Shown in pieces: positions 1-7,922 of a stretch of 33,790 nucleotides of DNA (positions are counted from its first letter, which is position 1; each line of letters opens with the position of its first letter). The stretch comes from Candidatus Rokubacteria bacterium GWA2_70_23 (GTDB taxonomy: Bacteria > Methylomirabilota > Methylomirabilia > Rokubacteriales > CSP1-6), in the NCBI GenBank assembly GCA_001788395.1, contig MGBT01000083.1:1-33790 (forward strand). Reading direction: 5' to 3'. Made by a program: the position numbers and the translations under genes. The notes beneath the pieces were generated by a model. It was not told the origin of the DNA, made no database searches, and worked only from the letters and a program-made list of their open reading frames with translations.

Positions 1-606
1 GAGTCCGTGGGCCTGAAGAATCTCCACTACCTGCCACACTACTGCGTGCCCGAGATGCACCACCCGGTGACGCTCGCGGCGGAGGAAGCGCGCATGCTGG
101 CCTCGGCCGTGGCCTTCGTGGGCAGCCACTATCCGTACCGCGAGCGCTTTCTGCGCGAGCTGGCGGGCTACCCCGTGCGGCTCTGGGGCGGCGGGTGGCA
201 GCGCGCCGCATCCCCGGCCGTGCGGTCCATGGTCGCGGGCGGTCCCGTCTGGGGGCGCGCCAAGCTCGCCATCTACTCGGGGGCGACGCTCTCGCTGAAC
301 CATCACCACCCCATGAACGACATCGTCGGCGTGAACAGCCGCGCTTTCGAGCTCGCCGCCAGCGGCGCCTGCCAGGCGGTAGACTTCAAGGACGAGCTGC
401 CACATCTCTTCACCCCGGGCAAGGAAGTGCTGGCCTACCGGGACCTGGGGGAGCTGCGCGGCCTGCTCGACTACCACCTCGCCCACCCGGACGAGGCGCG
501 CGAGATCGGCCAGGCCGCGCTGAAGCGGGCGCTGGGCGAGCACACCCTCCGGCACCGCATCGAGGAGATCATCGACGTGGTCGAGCATCGCTTCGGAAAG
601 CGGTAG
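1..606 (+). CDS. CgeB-like glycosyltransferase, C-terminal part (cut by window start)
   Basis: The reading frame is open to the left edge, so the track's GTG at 7 is probably not the real start; about 200 C-terminal residues are visible. The segment NSRAFELAASGACQAVDF, followed by ELPHLFTPGKEVLAYRD and a C-terminal HTLRHRIEEIIDVV, is the pattern of the GT4-type C-terminal domain found in CgeB/spore-maturation glycosyltransferases (Glyco_trans_1_2). That half binds the nucleotide-sugar donor; the acceptor is unknown. It is a soluble cytoplasmic protein with no membrane segment in the visible part. The stop lies one base before the next gene's ATG, so the two are probably co-transcribed. Family assignment is good; the substrate cannot be read from the sequence. 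Confidence 0.8.
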   Translation, partial: ESVGLKNLHYLPHYCVPEMHHPVTLAAEEARMLASAVAFVGSHYPYRERFLRELAGYPVRLWGGGWQRAASPAVRSMVAGGPVWGRAKLAIYSGATLSLNHHHPMNDIVGVNSRAFELAASGACQAVDFKDELPHLFTPGKEVLAYRDLGELRGLLDYHLAHPDEAREIGQAALKRALGEHTLRHRIEEIIDVVEHRFGKR

Positions 607-607
607 C

Positions 608-1849
608 ATGACAAGCGAGACACCGGAGTCCTTCGCCACCGAGCTGCGCTGCATCGACTGCGGCATGGCCGCGCCCCTGGGCTATCGCCTGCAGTGCAGC
701 TTCTGCGGGGGCCTGCTCGAGCTCGCGTACGACGAGACCGCGCTCGCCAGGCGCGGCCCCGGCGTCCTCGCCGGCACGGGCCTCTGGCGCTACGCGCCGG
801 TCCTCCCCATCGCCGACCCCGCGCACCGGGTCACGCTCGGCGAGGGCCGGACGCCGCTGCTCGAATGCCCGGCGCTGGCCCGTCACCTGGGGGTGCGCCG
901 GCTCCGCGTGAAGTTCGAGGGGCCGAACCCCACCGGCACGGTGAAGGACCGCTCCTCGACCACGGCGGTGGCGGCCGCCCTGCAGTTCGGCTTCACGGCC
1001 ACCTCCGTCGTGAGCTCGGGCAATGCGGGCTCGTCCATCGCCGCCTACTCGGCGCGGGCGGGGCTGCGCTCGCTGATCTTCGCCTACGAGAAGGCCTCGG
1101 CGCCCAAGCTCCTGCACATGGCCGCCACGGCCACGGACCTCGTGATCTACCAGGGCGTCTACGACGACCTCATCACGCTCTGGGACCGGCTCGTGGAGGA
1201 TCGGCTGTTCTTCGACTGCGGGGCCTCACGCAACGCCTACAAGCACGAGGGCAAGAAAACCATCGCCTACGAGATCGCCGAGCAGATGGGCTGGCGTGTG
1301 CCCGACGTGGTGGTGGCGCCCGTGGCCGTGGGCGAGACCTTCATCGCCGCTCACCGCGGGTTCTCCGAGATGGAGCGGCTGGGCTGGATCGCCCGGCGGC
1401 CGCTGATGGTGGCCGCCCAGGCCACGCGCGCCAACGCCGTCGCCTCCGCCTGGCGCGAGAATCGTCCGCTCCAGCCGCTCAGGATCGGCTACACGGTGGC
1501 CGAAGGGCTCGCCGCGGGGAACCCCGGGCGCAAGGGCGAGTGGGTGCTCCGGATCCTCCGGGAGACGAGCGGCGTAGCGGGCGATGCCGAGGACGAGGAG
1601 ATCCTCCGCGCGCAGGCGTTGCTGGCGCGGGCGGAGGGCATCTGGGCGGGGCCCACCGGGGTCGCCGCCCTCGCCGTGCTCCAGCGTCTGCTGGCGGAGA
1701 AAGCCGTCGACCCCGACGCCAGCATCTGCGTGATCGTGAGCGAGACCGGGCTCAAGACGGAGGCCCCGCCGCCGAGCCGACAGGGCATAGCCTTCGACGA
1801 GGAGTCGCTGAGGCGCCTCGTCCGGGAGCGCCTCGGCATCGGAGGCTGA
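608..1849 (+). CDS. thrC: Threonine synthase-like PLP-dependent enzyme
   Basis: Predicted to convert O-phosphohomoserine to threonine with PLP in the cytoplasm. Of 413 residues, the N-terminus carries a four-cysteine zinc-ribbon-like knuckle (C15, C18, C30, C33) seen in many threonine synthases. The PLP lysine is K113 in NPTGTVKDRSS, and the phosphate-cradling loop is SSGNAGSS near residue 140. The C-terminal SETGLK matches the usual TGxGLK close of the fold. The ATG at 608 follows the upstream stop by one base. The loop reads GNAG rather than the common GNTA, so a related beta-family PLP enzyme acting on another phosphorylated or activated hydroxy-amino acid is possible. Its place behind a glycosyltransferase rather than with hom/thrB leaves that alternative open. 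Confidence 0.8.
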   Translation: MTSETPESFATELRCIDCGMAAPLGYRLQCSFCGGLLELAYDETALARRGPGVLAGTGLWRYAPVLPIADPAHRVTLGEGRTPLLECPALARHLGVRRLRVKFEGPNPTGTVKDRSSTTAVAAALQFGFTATSVVSSGNAGSSIAAYSARAGLRSLIFAYEKASAPKLLHMAATATDLVIYQGVYDDLITLWDRLVEDRLFFDCGASRNAYKHEGKKTIAYEIAEQMGWRVPDVVVAPVAVGETFIAAHRGFSEMERLGWIARRPLMVAAQATRANAVASAWRENRPLQPLRIGYTVAEGLAAGNPGRKGEWVLRILRETSGVAGDAEDEEILRAQALLARAEGIWAGPTGVAALAVLQRLLAEKAVDPDASICVIVSETGLKTEAPPPSRQGIAFDEESLRRLVRERLGIGG

Positions 1850-2156
1850 CGAGATCGCGACCGTGCTGCCGCGCGACGGCCGGCAGGTCAGACTCGCCGC
1901 CCCGCTGATCGAGGAATCCACCCGCATCCGCGCACCGTCTAATTCACGACAGGTGCGCTCGCGCGCCTTCCGGAGCGCCCGCAGGACTTACACGCCGGCA
2001 CGCAAGCTTTTCATGACCCGGCGCGGCCGGCCCACGCTCCAGCCGTGAGTCCTTGCAGTCAAAGGCTTTCTCCGTCGCGGGATCCAGGCACGGGGCTTGC
2101 TCTGACATGAGTGGCTCCGCAGCACGCGGGCCGATCAGTCCAAGGAGACCGGACAC
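1850..2156 (+). other. Intergenic region ahead of mlaC
   Basis: This 307-base gap has no convincing gene. ORF 1863..2048 is short, Arg-rich and has no recognisable motif or ribosome site. The useful content is at the right end: a sigma-54-type promoter at 2086-2101 and a ribosome binding site AAGGAG just before the mlaC ATG. I see no strong terminator hairpin after the threonine synthase gene. Confidence 0.6.
2086..2101 (+). promoter_or_regulatory. Sigma-54 (RpoN) -24/-12 promoter candidate for mlaC
   Basis: AGGCACGGGGCTTGCT matches the RpoN consensus TGGCACG-N4-TTGC(A/T) at all but the first base. The invariant GG and GC dinucleotides are separated by exactly ten bases, as the holoenzyme requires. 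Transcription would begin near 2112, giving a leader of about 45 bases before the mlaC ATG. An enhancer-binding activator would be needed; none is encoded in the window. Confidence 0.6.
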
Positions 2157-2753
2157 ATGATCCGCAGGCTCATTCTGCCGGGGATGCTGGCGGCGCTGGT
2201 GGCGCTCGCCGGAGCGTCGGGCGGTTTCGCCGCATCCGTGACCGACCAGCTCAAGCTCCAGATCGCCCGCGTCATCCGGACCCTCGAGGATCCCGCCCTC
2301 AAGGGCTCGACCAAAGCCCAGGAGCGGCACCGGGCGCTTCGCGAGGCAACGGAGGAAGTGTTCGACTGGGCGGAGATGGCCCGGCGCGCCCTCGGCGGGC
2401 ATTGGGACGGGCGCTCGGGGGCGGAGCGCGCGGAGTTCACCGCGCTGTTCCGGGGCCTGATCGAGCGCGCGTACCTCTCGAAGGTCGAGCGGTACAGCGG
2501 CGAGCCGATCCGCTACGCGGGCGAGTCGGCGGAAGGCGAGCACGCGGTGGTGCGCACGCGGCTCGTCACCAGGCAGGGCCAGGAGGTGGCCATCGACTAC
2601 CGGATGTCCCGCCAGAACGAGCGCTGGCTGATCAACGACATGGTCGTCGAGGGCGTGAGCCTGACCGCGAACTACCGGGCCCAGTTCAACGAGATCATCC
2701 GGACCTCGTCCTACGAGGAGCTCGTCCGGAAGATCCGGACGCGACTGTCCTGA
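2157..2753 (+). CDS. mlaC: MlaC/Ttg2D-family periplasmic phospholipid-binding protein
   Basis: 198 residues with a Sec signal peptide (hydrophobic stretch about residues 6-23, likely cleavage near GFAAS). The body has the family's DWAEMARRALGGHW motif and the C-terminal signature VVEGVSLTANYRAQFNEII, diagnostic of MlaC/Ttg2D (toluene tolerance). MlaC ferries phospholipids between the outer-membrane MlaA complex and the inner-membrane MlaFEDB ABC complex. None of the other mla genes is adjacent, so this copy stands alone; it could serve a distant Mla system or carry another lipid such as a hopanoid. The start is fixed by AAGGAG about ten bases upstream. Expression may be RpoN-dependent. Its 3' end overlaps the convergent methyltransferase gene by 59 bases. 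Confidence 0.9.
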   Translation: MIRRLILPGMLAALVALAGASGGFAASVTDQLKLQIARVIRTLEDPALKGSTKAQERHRALREATEEVFDWAEMARRALGGHWDGRSGAERAEFTALFRGLIERAYLSKVERYSGEPIRYAGESAEGEHAVVRTRLVTRQGQEVAIDYRMSRQNERWLINDMVVEGVSLTANYRAQFNEIIRTSSYEELVRKIRTRLS

Positions 2754-3432
2754 CGGGACGCGGGGGACGCCGCAGCCCGAGTCGCCGCGCCGCGAGCCGC
2801 GCCATCCGCGGATCCCTTTCCACTCCGATCCACGCGCGACCGGCGGCCCGCGCCACGAGCGCGACCGTCCCCGCGCCGATGAACGGATCCAGCACCGGAC
2901 CCCGCTTCTTGCTCTTCTCCAGGGCGGTGCGGATCACCGGATCGGGGGTGGCGTCCCAGAGGCTCTCGCGGTGCGAGGCAGGCAGCGGGAGCATCCAGCA
3001 CAGCGTGGTCGAGTCGGGGCGAACGGCGCGCCCCGCGTTGCGGAAGCGGAGCACGTGGTTGAGCCGGTTGTCCCAGCGCTCCCGCGAGCGCACCTGCGCC
3101 CAGCAGCCCTTGGACTGAAGCCGCCACCCCGTCCGCCGCATCCACTCGCTGACGATGCCGTCGAGGCCCAGCCACTCCGCGCCGTCGTGGCGATCGCCGA
3201 TCACGAGCCACAGGTCCCCGTCCGGCGCCAGCACGCGCCGCCACTCCGCGCCGAACTCCTGCGCGAGCCTCCGCGCCCAGCCCTCGGCCGATCTCCGGCC
3301 GCGGCCACGCATCCAGTAGGGGGGCGAGGTGACGATCACGCCGACGCTGCCCGTGGGGATGGGATCCAGCCGGCGGCTGTCGCCGACGAGGAGACAGCCC
3401 CGGCCATCGCGGCTCTCGTAGCGCGGCATCAT
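2695..3432 (-). CDS. Solitary DNA methyltransferase, beta-class N4/N6 type
   Basis: 245 residues. Catalytic motif IV is TSPPYW at about 35-40 and the AdoMet-binding motif I is DPFIGAGT at 182-189, so motif IV precedes motif I, the beta-class order. The S-P-P-Y form favours N4-cytosine over N6-adenine methylation (usually D-P-P-Y). It would transfer a methyl group from AdoMet to DNA. At 245 residues it is compact, with little room for a separate target-recognition domain. No restriction enzyme is nearby, so it looks solitary. The track ORF runs on upstream, but the ATG at 3432 overlaps the endonuclease V stop (ATGA), a coupled start; a second ATG follows directly. Recognition sequence and whether it acts in regulation, repair or protection are unknown. 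Confidence 0.85.
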   Translation of the reverse strand: MMPRYESRDGRGCLLVGDSRRLDPIPTGSVGVIVTSPPYWMRGRGRRSAEGWARRLAQEFGAEWRRVLAPDGDLWLVIGDRHDGAEWLGLDGIVSEWMRRTGWRLQSKGCWAQVRSRERWDNRLNHVLRFRNAGRAVRPDSTTLCWMLPLPASHRESLWDATPDPVIRTALEKSKKRGPVLDPFIGAGTVALVARAAGRAWIGVERDPRMARLAARRLGLRRPPRPVRTVASGSSGRAPRRTRSG

Positions 3433-4106
3433 CCGCGGCGGTCCCGCCGCTTCAGCTCGTCGGCGACGCGCTCGGCCTGCCGGATGGGCTCGGGGACTCG
3501 CAACCGGCTCACCGCGAGCACGCACTCGATGGCGCGGGCGAGCCCGATGCGATGCCCCGGCGAGACGTAGATCGGGCGCACGCCCGCCCGCGTCCGCAGC
3601 ACCGCGCCGACCGTCCGGCCCTCGAGCCGGAGCGGCGCCCAGTCCCCGCGCCCTGCGCCGGGCTCGTCGTGCTTGCCCACGAGGCGCGACTTCGCGCAGC
3701 CGACGCTCGGCAAGTCCAGGAGCACACCCATGTGGGAGGCCAGCCCGACGCCCCGCGGATGGGCGATCCCCTGCCCGTCGAAGAGGCAGAGGTCGGGCCG
3801 GCGCTCGAGGCGCCCGAAGGCCGCGAGCAGCAGCGGGCCCTCGCGGAACGAGAGGTAGCCGGGGATGTACGGGAAGCGCGGACGGTGCCAGGCGGTGGCC
3901 GTCTCGACCACCACCCCGTCTGGGAGCGACACGAGCACGACGGCGGCCCAGGCGCGGGATCCATCGGCGCGGTAGGCGAGGTCGGCGCCGGCCACGAGGC
4001 GCGGGCGCCGGGGCCCACCGGTCACGCGCAACCGCGAGCGCAGCCGCTCCTGGATGGCCCGCGCCTCGGCGACGCTGGGGATGCGGCGCGCGCTGATCCC
4101 GCTCAC
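3429..4106 (-). CDS. nfi: Endonuclease V (deoxyinosine 3' endonuclease)
   Basis: 225 residues, the normal family length. Cleaves DNA (or RNA) at the second phosphodiester bond 3' of inosine, the start of alternative excision repair of deaminated adenine. The metal-binding and catalytic residues are all present: D42 in GADLAY, E89 in SFRE, D110 and H116 in DGQGIAHPR, K139 in GCAKSRL. The strand-separating wedge PYIPGYLSFRE is at 79-89. I chose the GTG at 4106 because GTGA overlaps the stop of the upstream hydrolase; the longer track ORF would run through that gene. It also overlaps the downstream methyltransferase by four bases, so translation of the three genes is probably coupled. Confidence 0.95.
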   Translation of the reverse strand: MSGISARRIPSVAEARAIQERLRSRLRVTGGPRRPRLVAGADLAYRADGSRAWAAVVLVSLPDGVVVETATAWHRPRFPYIPGYLSFREGPLLLAAFGRLERRPDLCLFDGQGIAHPRGVGLASHMGVLLDLPSVGCAKSRLVGKHDEPGAGRGDWAPLRLEGRTVGAVLRTRAGVRPIYVSPGHRIGLARAIECVLAVSRLRVPEPIRQAERVADELKRRDRRG

Positions 4107-4876
4107 AGGGGGTACGGAACCAGCTCCTCGGCGATCTCCACAATCCCGTCGAACCGGGAGCGGGCTTCGTCCGCCAGAGCCTCGACCTCGCCGTGATGCG
4201 CGGGGTCCATGTGGGTCAAGATGAGACGGTGGACGCCCGCCCGCGCCGCGATCTCGCCCGCCTCGGCCGCCGTCGAGTGGGCGCCGACGCGCTCGCTGGA
4301 GAGCGAGGAGAACGTCGCCTCGTGGATCAGGGTGTGGGCGCCCCGGGCCAGCGCCGCGACCGCATCGCTCGGCTCGGTGTCCGAGGAGTAGACGACGGAG
4401 CCGCGCCCGCGCAACTCGAAGCGGAGCGCCAGGTTCGGCATGCTGCCATGCGCGTTGGGCGACGCCGAGATCGCGAAGGAGGATGATATCGCCACGGCGG
4501 CCCCCTCCCGCGCCGGCACCGGCTCCCACAGGAGGGGAAACATCCCCGGCCGCTCGAGGAGGCCGAACACGCCGAGGAGCGCCCGGAGGGGCTCGGCGTG
4601 CTCCGGCCGGCAGGAGAGGGCCAGCGGCGCCGCGCGCCTCATGAGGAAGAGGCTCTGGATCAGGGACGGCAGCCCATAGGCGTGATCGGGGTGGATGTGG
4701 GTGATGATCACGCGCTCGAGGCGCTCGGGGCGCGTCCCCGCCAGGAGGAGCTTCTGGACCGGGCTGCCCCCGCAGTCCACCAGCACCGACTCGTCGCGCC
4801 CCACGAAGACCAGGGACGTCGTGTCCCGGCGCAAGGACGGCACGGCGCCGGAGGTGCCGAGGAAGGCGAAGTACAC
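4103..4876 (-). CDS. MBL-fold metallohydrolase, RNase Z-like
   Basis: 257 residues beginning MYFAFLGTSGAVPSLRR, the strand-loop opening typical of RNase Z/ElaC and related beta-lactamase-fold hydrolases. The zinc motif THIHPDHAYGL is at about 59-69, further ligands are in SSDTEPSD and LTHMDP, and an H is in the IHEATF segment. Such enzymes cut phosphodiesters, for example tRNA 3' trailers or cyclic nucleotides, and this one is about the length of short RNase Z forms. It lacks the long exosite arm I would expect in a full tRNase Z, so another phosphodiesterase role is possible. GTG start at 4876, seven bases after the lgt stop; the end overlaps endonuclease V by four bases. Confidence 0.8.
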   Translation of the reverse strand: MYFAFLGTSGAVPSLRRDTTSLVFVGRDESVLVDCGGSPVQKLLLAGTRPERLERVIITHIHPDHAYGLPSLIQSLFLMRRAAPLALSCRPEHAEPLRALLGVFGLLERPGMFPLLWEPVPAREGAAVAISSSFAISASPNAHGSMPNLALRFELRGRGSVVYSSDTEPSDAVAALARGAHTLIHEATFSSLSSERVGAHSTAAEAGEIAARAGVHRLILTHMDPAHHGEVEALADEARSRFDGIVEIAEELVPYPL

Positions 4877-4883
4877 GGGCCCG

Positions 4884-5687
4884 TCAGGCGGCGGGCCGGG
4901 CGCGCTTGAGCATCAGCGGCACGCCGACGACAGCCACCGCCACGCCCAGCAGGCTCACCAGCTGGGCCACGCGCAGAGGGCCCAGCATGAGGGGATCCGT
5001 GCGGATGGCCTCGGTGAAGAAGCGCCCTGCGGAGTACAGCCCCAGATAGGTCAGGAAGAGCGCCCCCGGCGCCCGCGCCAGGCGGTCGCGGAAGGCCCAG
5101 CTGAGGAGGCCGAAGACGGCCAGGTCCCAGACGGACTCGTAGAGGAACGCGGGGTGGAAGAACTCGTCCTGCGCGTAGATCAGCGGGCGGTGCGGCGGCG
5201 AGATGAACAGCTTCCAGGGCAGGCTCGTCGGCGTGCCGAAGGCCTCCTCGTTGAAGAAGTTGCCCCAGCGGCCGATGGCCTGACCGAGGGCGAGGCTCGG
5301 CGCGACGATGTCCGTGTACGTCCGCGCCGGAAGGCCCCGCCGCCAGGCATAGCCGCCCCCGACCAGGAGCCCGCCGATGAGCCCACCGTGGATGGCGAGC
5401 CCCCCCTCCCAGACCGCGAAGATCTTGGCGGGGAACTGGCTGTAGTAATCCAGGTTGAAGAGGACATAGTAGAGCCGGGCGCCCACCAGGGCGCCGAGCA
5501 GGCCGAGCTCCGAGGCCTTGAGCAGGCTCTCGGGATCGAGTCCCCGGCGCTTGGCGTCGCGATACGCGAGCCAGAGGCCGAGCCCCATGGCCGTGGCCAT
5601 CAGGAGCCCGTACCAGCGGATGGTCAGAGGCCCGAGCTGGAGTACGATGGGGCCAGGTGACCGGAACATCAACGCGCGGCCTCCCAC
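4884..5687 (-). CDS. lgt: Prolipoprotein diacylglyceryl transferase
   Basis: Inner-membrane enzyme that moves diacylglycerol from phosphatidylglycerol to the lipobox cysteine of prolipoproteins, the first step of lipoprotein maturation. 267 residues with about seven hydrophobic segments. The Lgt signature GRWGNFFNEEAFG, the conserved EGGLAIHGGLIGG and the HPAFLYES segment are all intact. The track start is GTG at 5687; ATG at 5669 (MFRSPGPIV) is an equally good start, since the family usually begins a few residues before the first membrane helix. It is the first gene of the four-gene minus-strand operon and is divergent from tolQ. The lipoproteins Pal and CpoB, encoded just beyond, are likely substrates. 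Confidence 0.95.
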   Translation of the reverse strand: MGGRALMFRSPGPIVLQLGPLTIRWYGLLMATAMGLGLWLAYRDAKRRGLDPESLLKASELGLLGALVGARLYYVLFNLDYYSQFPAKIFAVWEGGLAIHGGLIGGLLVGGGYAWRRGLPARTYTDIVAPSLALGQAIGRWGNFFNEEAFGTPTSLPWKLFISPPHRPLIYAQDEFFHPAFLYESVWDLAVFGLLSWAFRDRLARAPGALFLTYLGLYSAGRFFTEAIRTDPLMLGPLRVAQLVSLLGVAVAVVGVPLMLKRARPAA

Positions 5688-5795
5688 GGGAGGCGAATGG
5701 TCATGAGTCGGGGTCCGTCACATGCGGCGGGGGTCGCGATCGCCCGTGGACATCACCGGTCCCTTATACGGCGGGACGCTGTGGCTGTCAAATCA

Positions 5796-5825
5796 TTGAC
5801 ACTCTTCGCGCGCGTTCGGTATCAT
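5796..5825 (+). promoter_or_regulatory. Sigma-70 promoter of the tol-pal operon
   Basis: A perfect -35 hexamer TTGACA (5796-5801) and a -10 hexamer TATCAT (5820-5825) are separated by 18 bases. Transcription would begin around 5832, about 43 bases before the tolQ GTG, with AAGGAG at 5863-5868 as ribosome site. This stands out in an otherwise GC-rich gap between the divergent lgt and tolQ genes. Confidence 0.75.
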
Positions 5826-5874
5826 CCGGAAGAGCGAGTTTTCTCCTCGAGTTGCGCCCCAAAAGGAGCCCCGA

Positions 5875-6615
5875 GTGCAGGGAAATGGAAGCCTGAACTC
5901 CAGCGTCGTCGAGCTCGTCCTCAATGCCGGCCCCGTCGCGAAGTTCGTCCTCCTCCTCCTTGGCGTCTTCTCCGTCGTCTGCTGGGCCCTGGTCGTGGAG
6001 AAGTGGTGGGAGTTCAGGAAGATCCGCAGGGAGTCGGGGCGCTTCCTGAAGGTCTTCCGCGAGGGGCGGCGGCTGTCGGCCATCTTCGGCGCCGCCAAGA
6101 AACACCGCGAGAGCCCGCTCGCTCAGCTCTACATCGCCGGCTGCCAGGAGGCCGGCGGGGCCATCGGCGGGGCCGAGATGCTCGACCACATGCTCGAGGA
6201 GGCCGAGGAGGGCATCCCGCCGGAGCGCGTGGACGCCATCCAGCGGGCGATGCGGCGAGCGGGGTCCGGCGAGATCTCGCGCATGGAGCGCTACCTGCCG
6301 TTCCTCGCCACGACGGCGAGCTCCGCGCCCTTCATCGGGCTCTTCGGCACGGTCTGGGGCATCATGAGCGCCTTCCAAGGCATCGGCCAGCAGGGCTCGG
6401 CCAGCCTCGCGGTGGTGGCGCCCGGAATCTCCGAGGCGCTCATCGCCACGGCGGCCGGTCTGGGCGCAGCCATCCCCGCGGTCATCGCGTACAACTACTT
6501 CGTCAACCAGGTGAAGCGGTGGGCCACTGAGATGGAAGGTTTCTCGCTGGACCTGCTCAACCTCTTCGCCCGCCCGGTGCCCAAGCCGGCGCGGATCGTC
6601 AAAGATGGCCATTAA
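5875..6615 (+). CDS. tolQ: TolQ/ExbB-family proton channel subunit
   Basis: 246 residues; with TolR it forms the inner-membrane proton-driven motor that energises TolA for outer-membrane constriction and integrity. Three membrane segments are visible: about residues 20-42, about 138-165 (TTASSAPFIGLFGTVWGIM) and about 180-205 (ALIATAAGLGAAIPAVIAY). The spacing and motifs are those of TolQ/ExbB, and the Tol context favours TolQ. The GTG at 5875 is supported by AAGGAG six bases upstream. The last eleven bases overlap tolR. Confidence 0.95.
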   Translation: MQGNGSLNSSVVELVLNAGPVAKFVLLLLGVFSVVCWALVVEKWWEFRKIRRESGRFLKVFREGRRLSAIFGAAKKHRESPLAQLYIAGCQEAGGAIGGAEMLDHMLEEAEEGIPPERVDAIQRAMRRAGSGEISRMERYLPFLATTASSAPFIGLFGTVWGIMSAFQGIGQQGSASLAVVAPGISEALIATAAGLGAAIPAVIAYNYFVNQVKRWATEMEGFSLDLLNLFARPVPKPARIVKDGH

Positions 6616-7042
6616 GGTCGACTCGGCGGAGTACGGCGCCGGCGGAGCCCGGATCGGCGCCACGCTGTCCGAGATCAACATCATCCCGCTGGTGGACGTC
6701 ATCCTCGTCCTGCTCCTGATTTTCATGCTCACCGCGCCCCTGATGCACCGCGGGATCGACGTCTCGCTGCCGAAGAGCGCGGCCAAGCCCACAGCAGTGG
6801 AAGAGCGGGTGGTGCTGACGCTCACCAAGGATCAAATGGCGTTCATCAACGACAAGCCGGTCCCCCTGGCCGGCCTGGAGCCGCGCTTGCGGGAGGTCCT
6901 CAAGAGCCGCGCCGACAAGACGATCTACCTCAAGGCTGACCAGGGACTGCAGTACGGCTTCGTGGTCGAGACCATGGACCGCGTGCGCCGGGCCGGGGTC
7001 GAGAAGCTCGGCATGGTGACCGAGCCGGCGAGGGACCGCTGA
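6605..7042 (+). CDS. tolR: TolR/ExbD-family motor subunit
   Basis: 145 residues: a short cytoplasmic N-terminus, one membrane helix (about 26-44) and a periplasmic domain. The proton-carrying aspartate is D31 in INIIPLVDVILVLLL. It couples proton flow through the TolQ pentamer to TolA movement. It starts inside the end of tolQ, an overlap that keeps the two subunits in proportion. The periplasmic segment ends with YGFVVETMDRVRRAGVEKLGMVTEP, the usual ExbD/TolR peptidoglycan-facing fold. Confidence 0.95.
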   Translation: MAIKVDSAEYGAGGARIGATLSEINIIPLVDVILVLLLIFMLTAPLMHRGIDVSLPKSAAKPTAVEERVVLTLTKDQMAFINDKPVPLAGLEPRLREVLKSRADKTIYLKADQGLQYGFVVETMDRVRRAGVEKLGMVTEPARDR

Positions 7043-7071
7043 TCTCCACCAGCGTTGCCGGAGGCGTTCCG

Positions 7072-7920
7072 ATGCGGTCCCCGTTCCCGGTGACGCCCGT
7101 CAGGTCCGGCGCCGCTCTCCGCCGCAGGCGGTTGCCGTTACTGGCCATCACCGTCTCGACCATCGGCCACGGCCTCGCCGCCGCCGCCGTGATCGCATGG
7201 GTGATCTGGGGCGTCGGGAGCAGCCAGAAGGTGTACGTGGTCAACCTCGTCCCGGCGGTCGCCGCGGTGGGATCCCCGTCCGGAGCCACGGCGCCGGCGC
7301 TGCCGCCCCGTCCCGCCACGCTCGCGCCCTCGCGTTCCAGCTTGCCCGAGCCCGAGCCGCGCGAGGCGCGAGCGCGCGAGGCGGTGAAGCTCCCCGACAG
7401 CCCCGCCGTCACGCCGCGACTGCCCTCGCGCCCGGTGGCGCTGCCGCGCCCCGGCGAGAAGGAATTGCCGCCGCTGGGCGCGCCCGCGGAGCGCCGTCCC
7501 CCCGCGCCGCCGATCGCCGCGAAGGCTGGAGAGACGCCCACTGAGGCGCGCCCGGCCCCGCCTCCGCCCCTGGGTCAGACCACGGGCTCCGTGAGCGGCA
7601 CGGGCGCGCTCACGCTCGACGTCTCCGACTTCCCCCACGCGTGGTACCTGCGCCAGGTCCTCCAGAAAGTCGAGGAGCGGTGGCAGAAGCAGGGGCAGAC
7701 CAGCGAGCCGTCGCAGAAGCCGCTCGTCCTCGTCGACATCCAGCGCGACGGCTCCATCCGGGCCCCGAAGATCGAGAAGAGCTCGGGCAACGCCTTCTAC
7801 GACCAGGCAGCGCTGCGCGCCATCGCCGACGCGAGCCCCTTCCCGCCCCTGCCCCAGGAGTGGAGCAAGCCCTCCCTCCGCGTGCTGTTCCGCTTCGAGC
7901 TCCGGCCGGAGCGCGGCTGA
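7072..7920 (+). CDS. tolA: TolA-like energy transducer (TonB C-terminal domain)
   Basis: 282 residues: an Arg-rich cytoplasmic start, one membrane anchor (about 23-45, LLAITVSTIGHGLAAAAVIAW), a long Pro/Ala/Arg linker (about 60-175) and a C-terminal TonB/TolA-like domain with YLRQVLQKVEERWQ and DGSIRAPKIEKSSGNAFYDQAALRAI. It transmits force from TolQR across the periplasm to Pal/TolB. The linker is Pro-rich as in TonB rather than the Lys/Ala coiled helix of enterobacterial TolA, so the name rests on operon position. The anchor keeps the SxxxH-type arrangement (S and H in TVSTIGHG) needed to couple with the motor. A GGAGG lies upstream of the ATG. Confidence 0.88.
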   Translation: MRSPFPVTPVRSGAALRRRRLPLLAITVSTIGHGLAAAAVIAWVIWGVGSSQKVYVVNLVPAVAAVGSPSGATAPALPPRPATLAPSRSSLPEPEPREARAREAVKLPDSPAVTPRLPSRPVALPRPGEKELPPLGAPAERRPPAPPIAAKAGETPTEARPAPPPPLGQTTGSVSGTGALTLDVSDFPHAWYLRQVLQKVEERWQKQGQTSEPSQKPLVLVDIQRDGSIRAPKIEKSSGNAFYDQAALRAIADASPFPPLPQEWSKPSLRVLFRFELRPERG

Positions 7921-7922
7921 GC

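Noticed and set aside
1863-2048. Possible small gene after the threonine synthase
   Set aside because: Basic, low-information peptide with no ribosome site; I treat it as intergenic.
7072-7920. TonB of a siderophore system
   Set aside because: The Pro-rich linker is TonB-like, but its position between tolR and tolB favours a TolA role.
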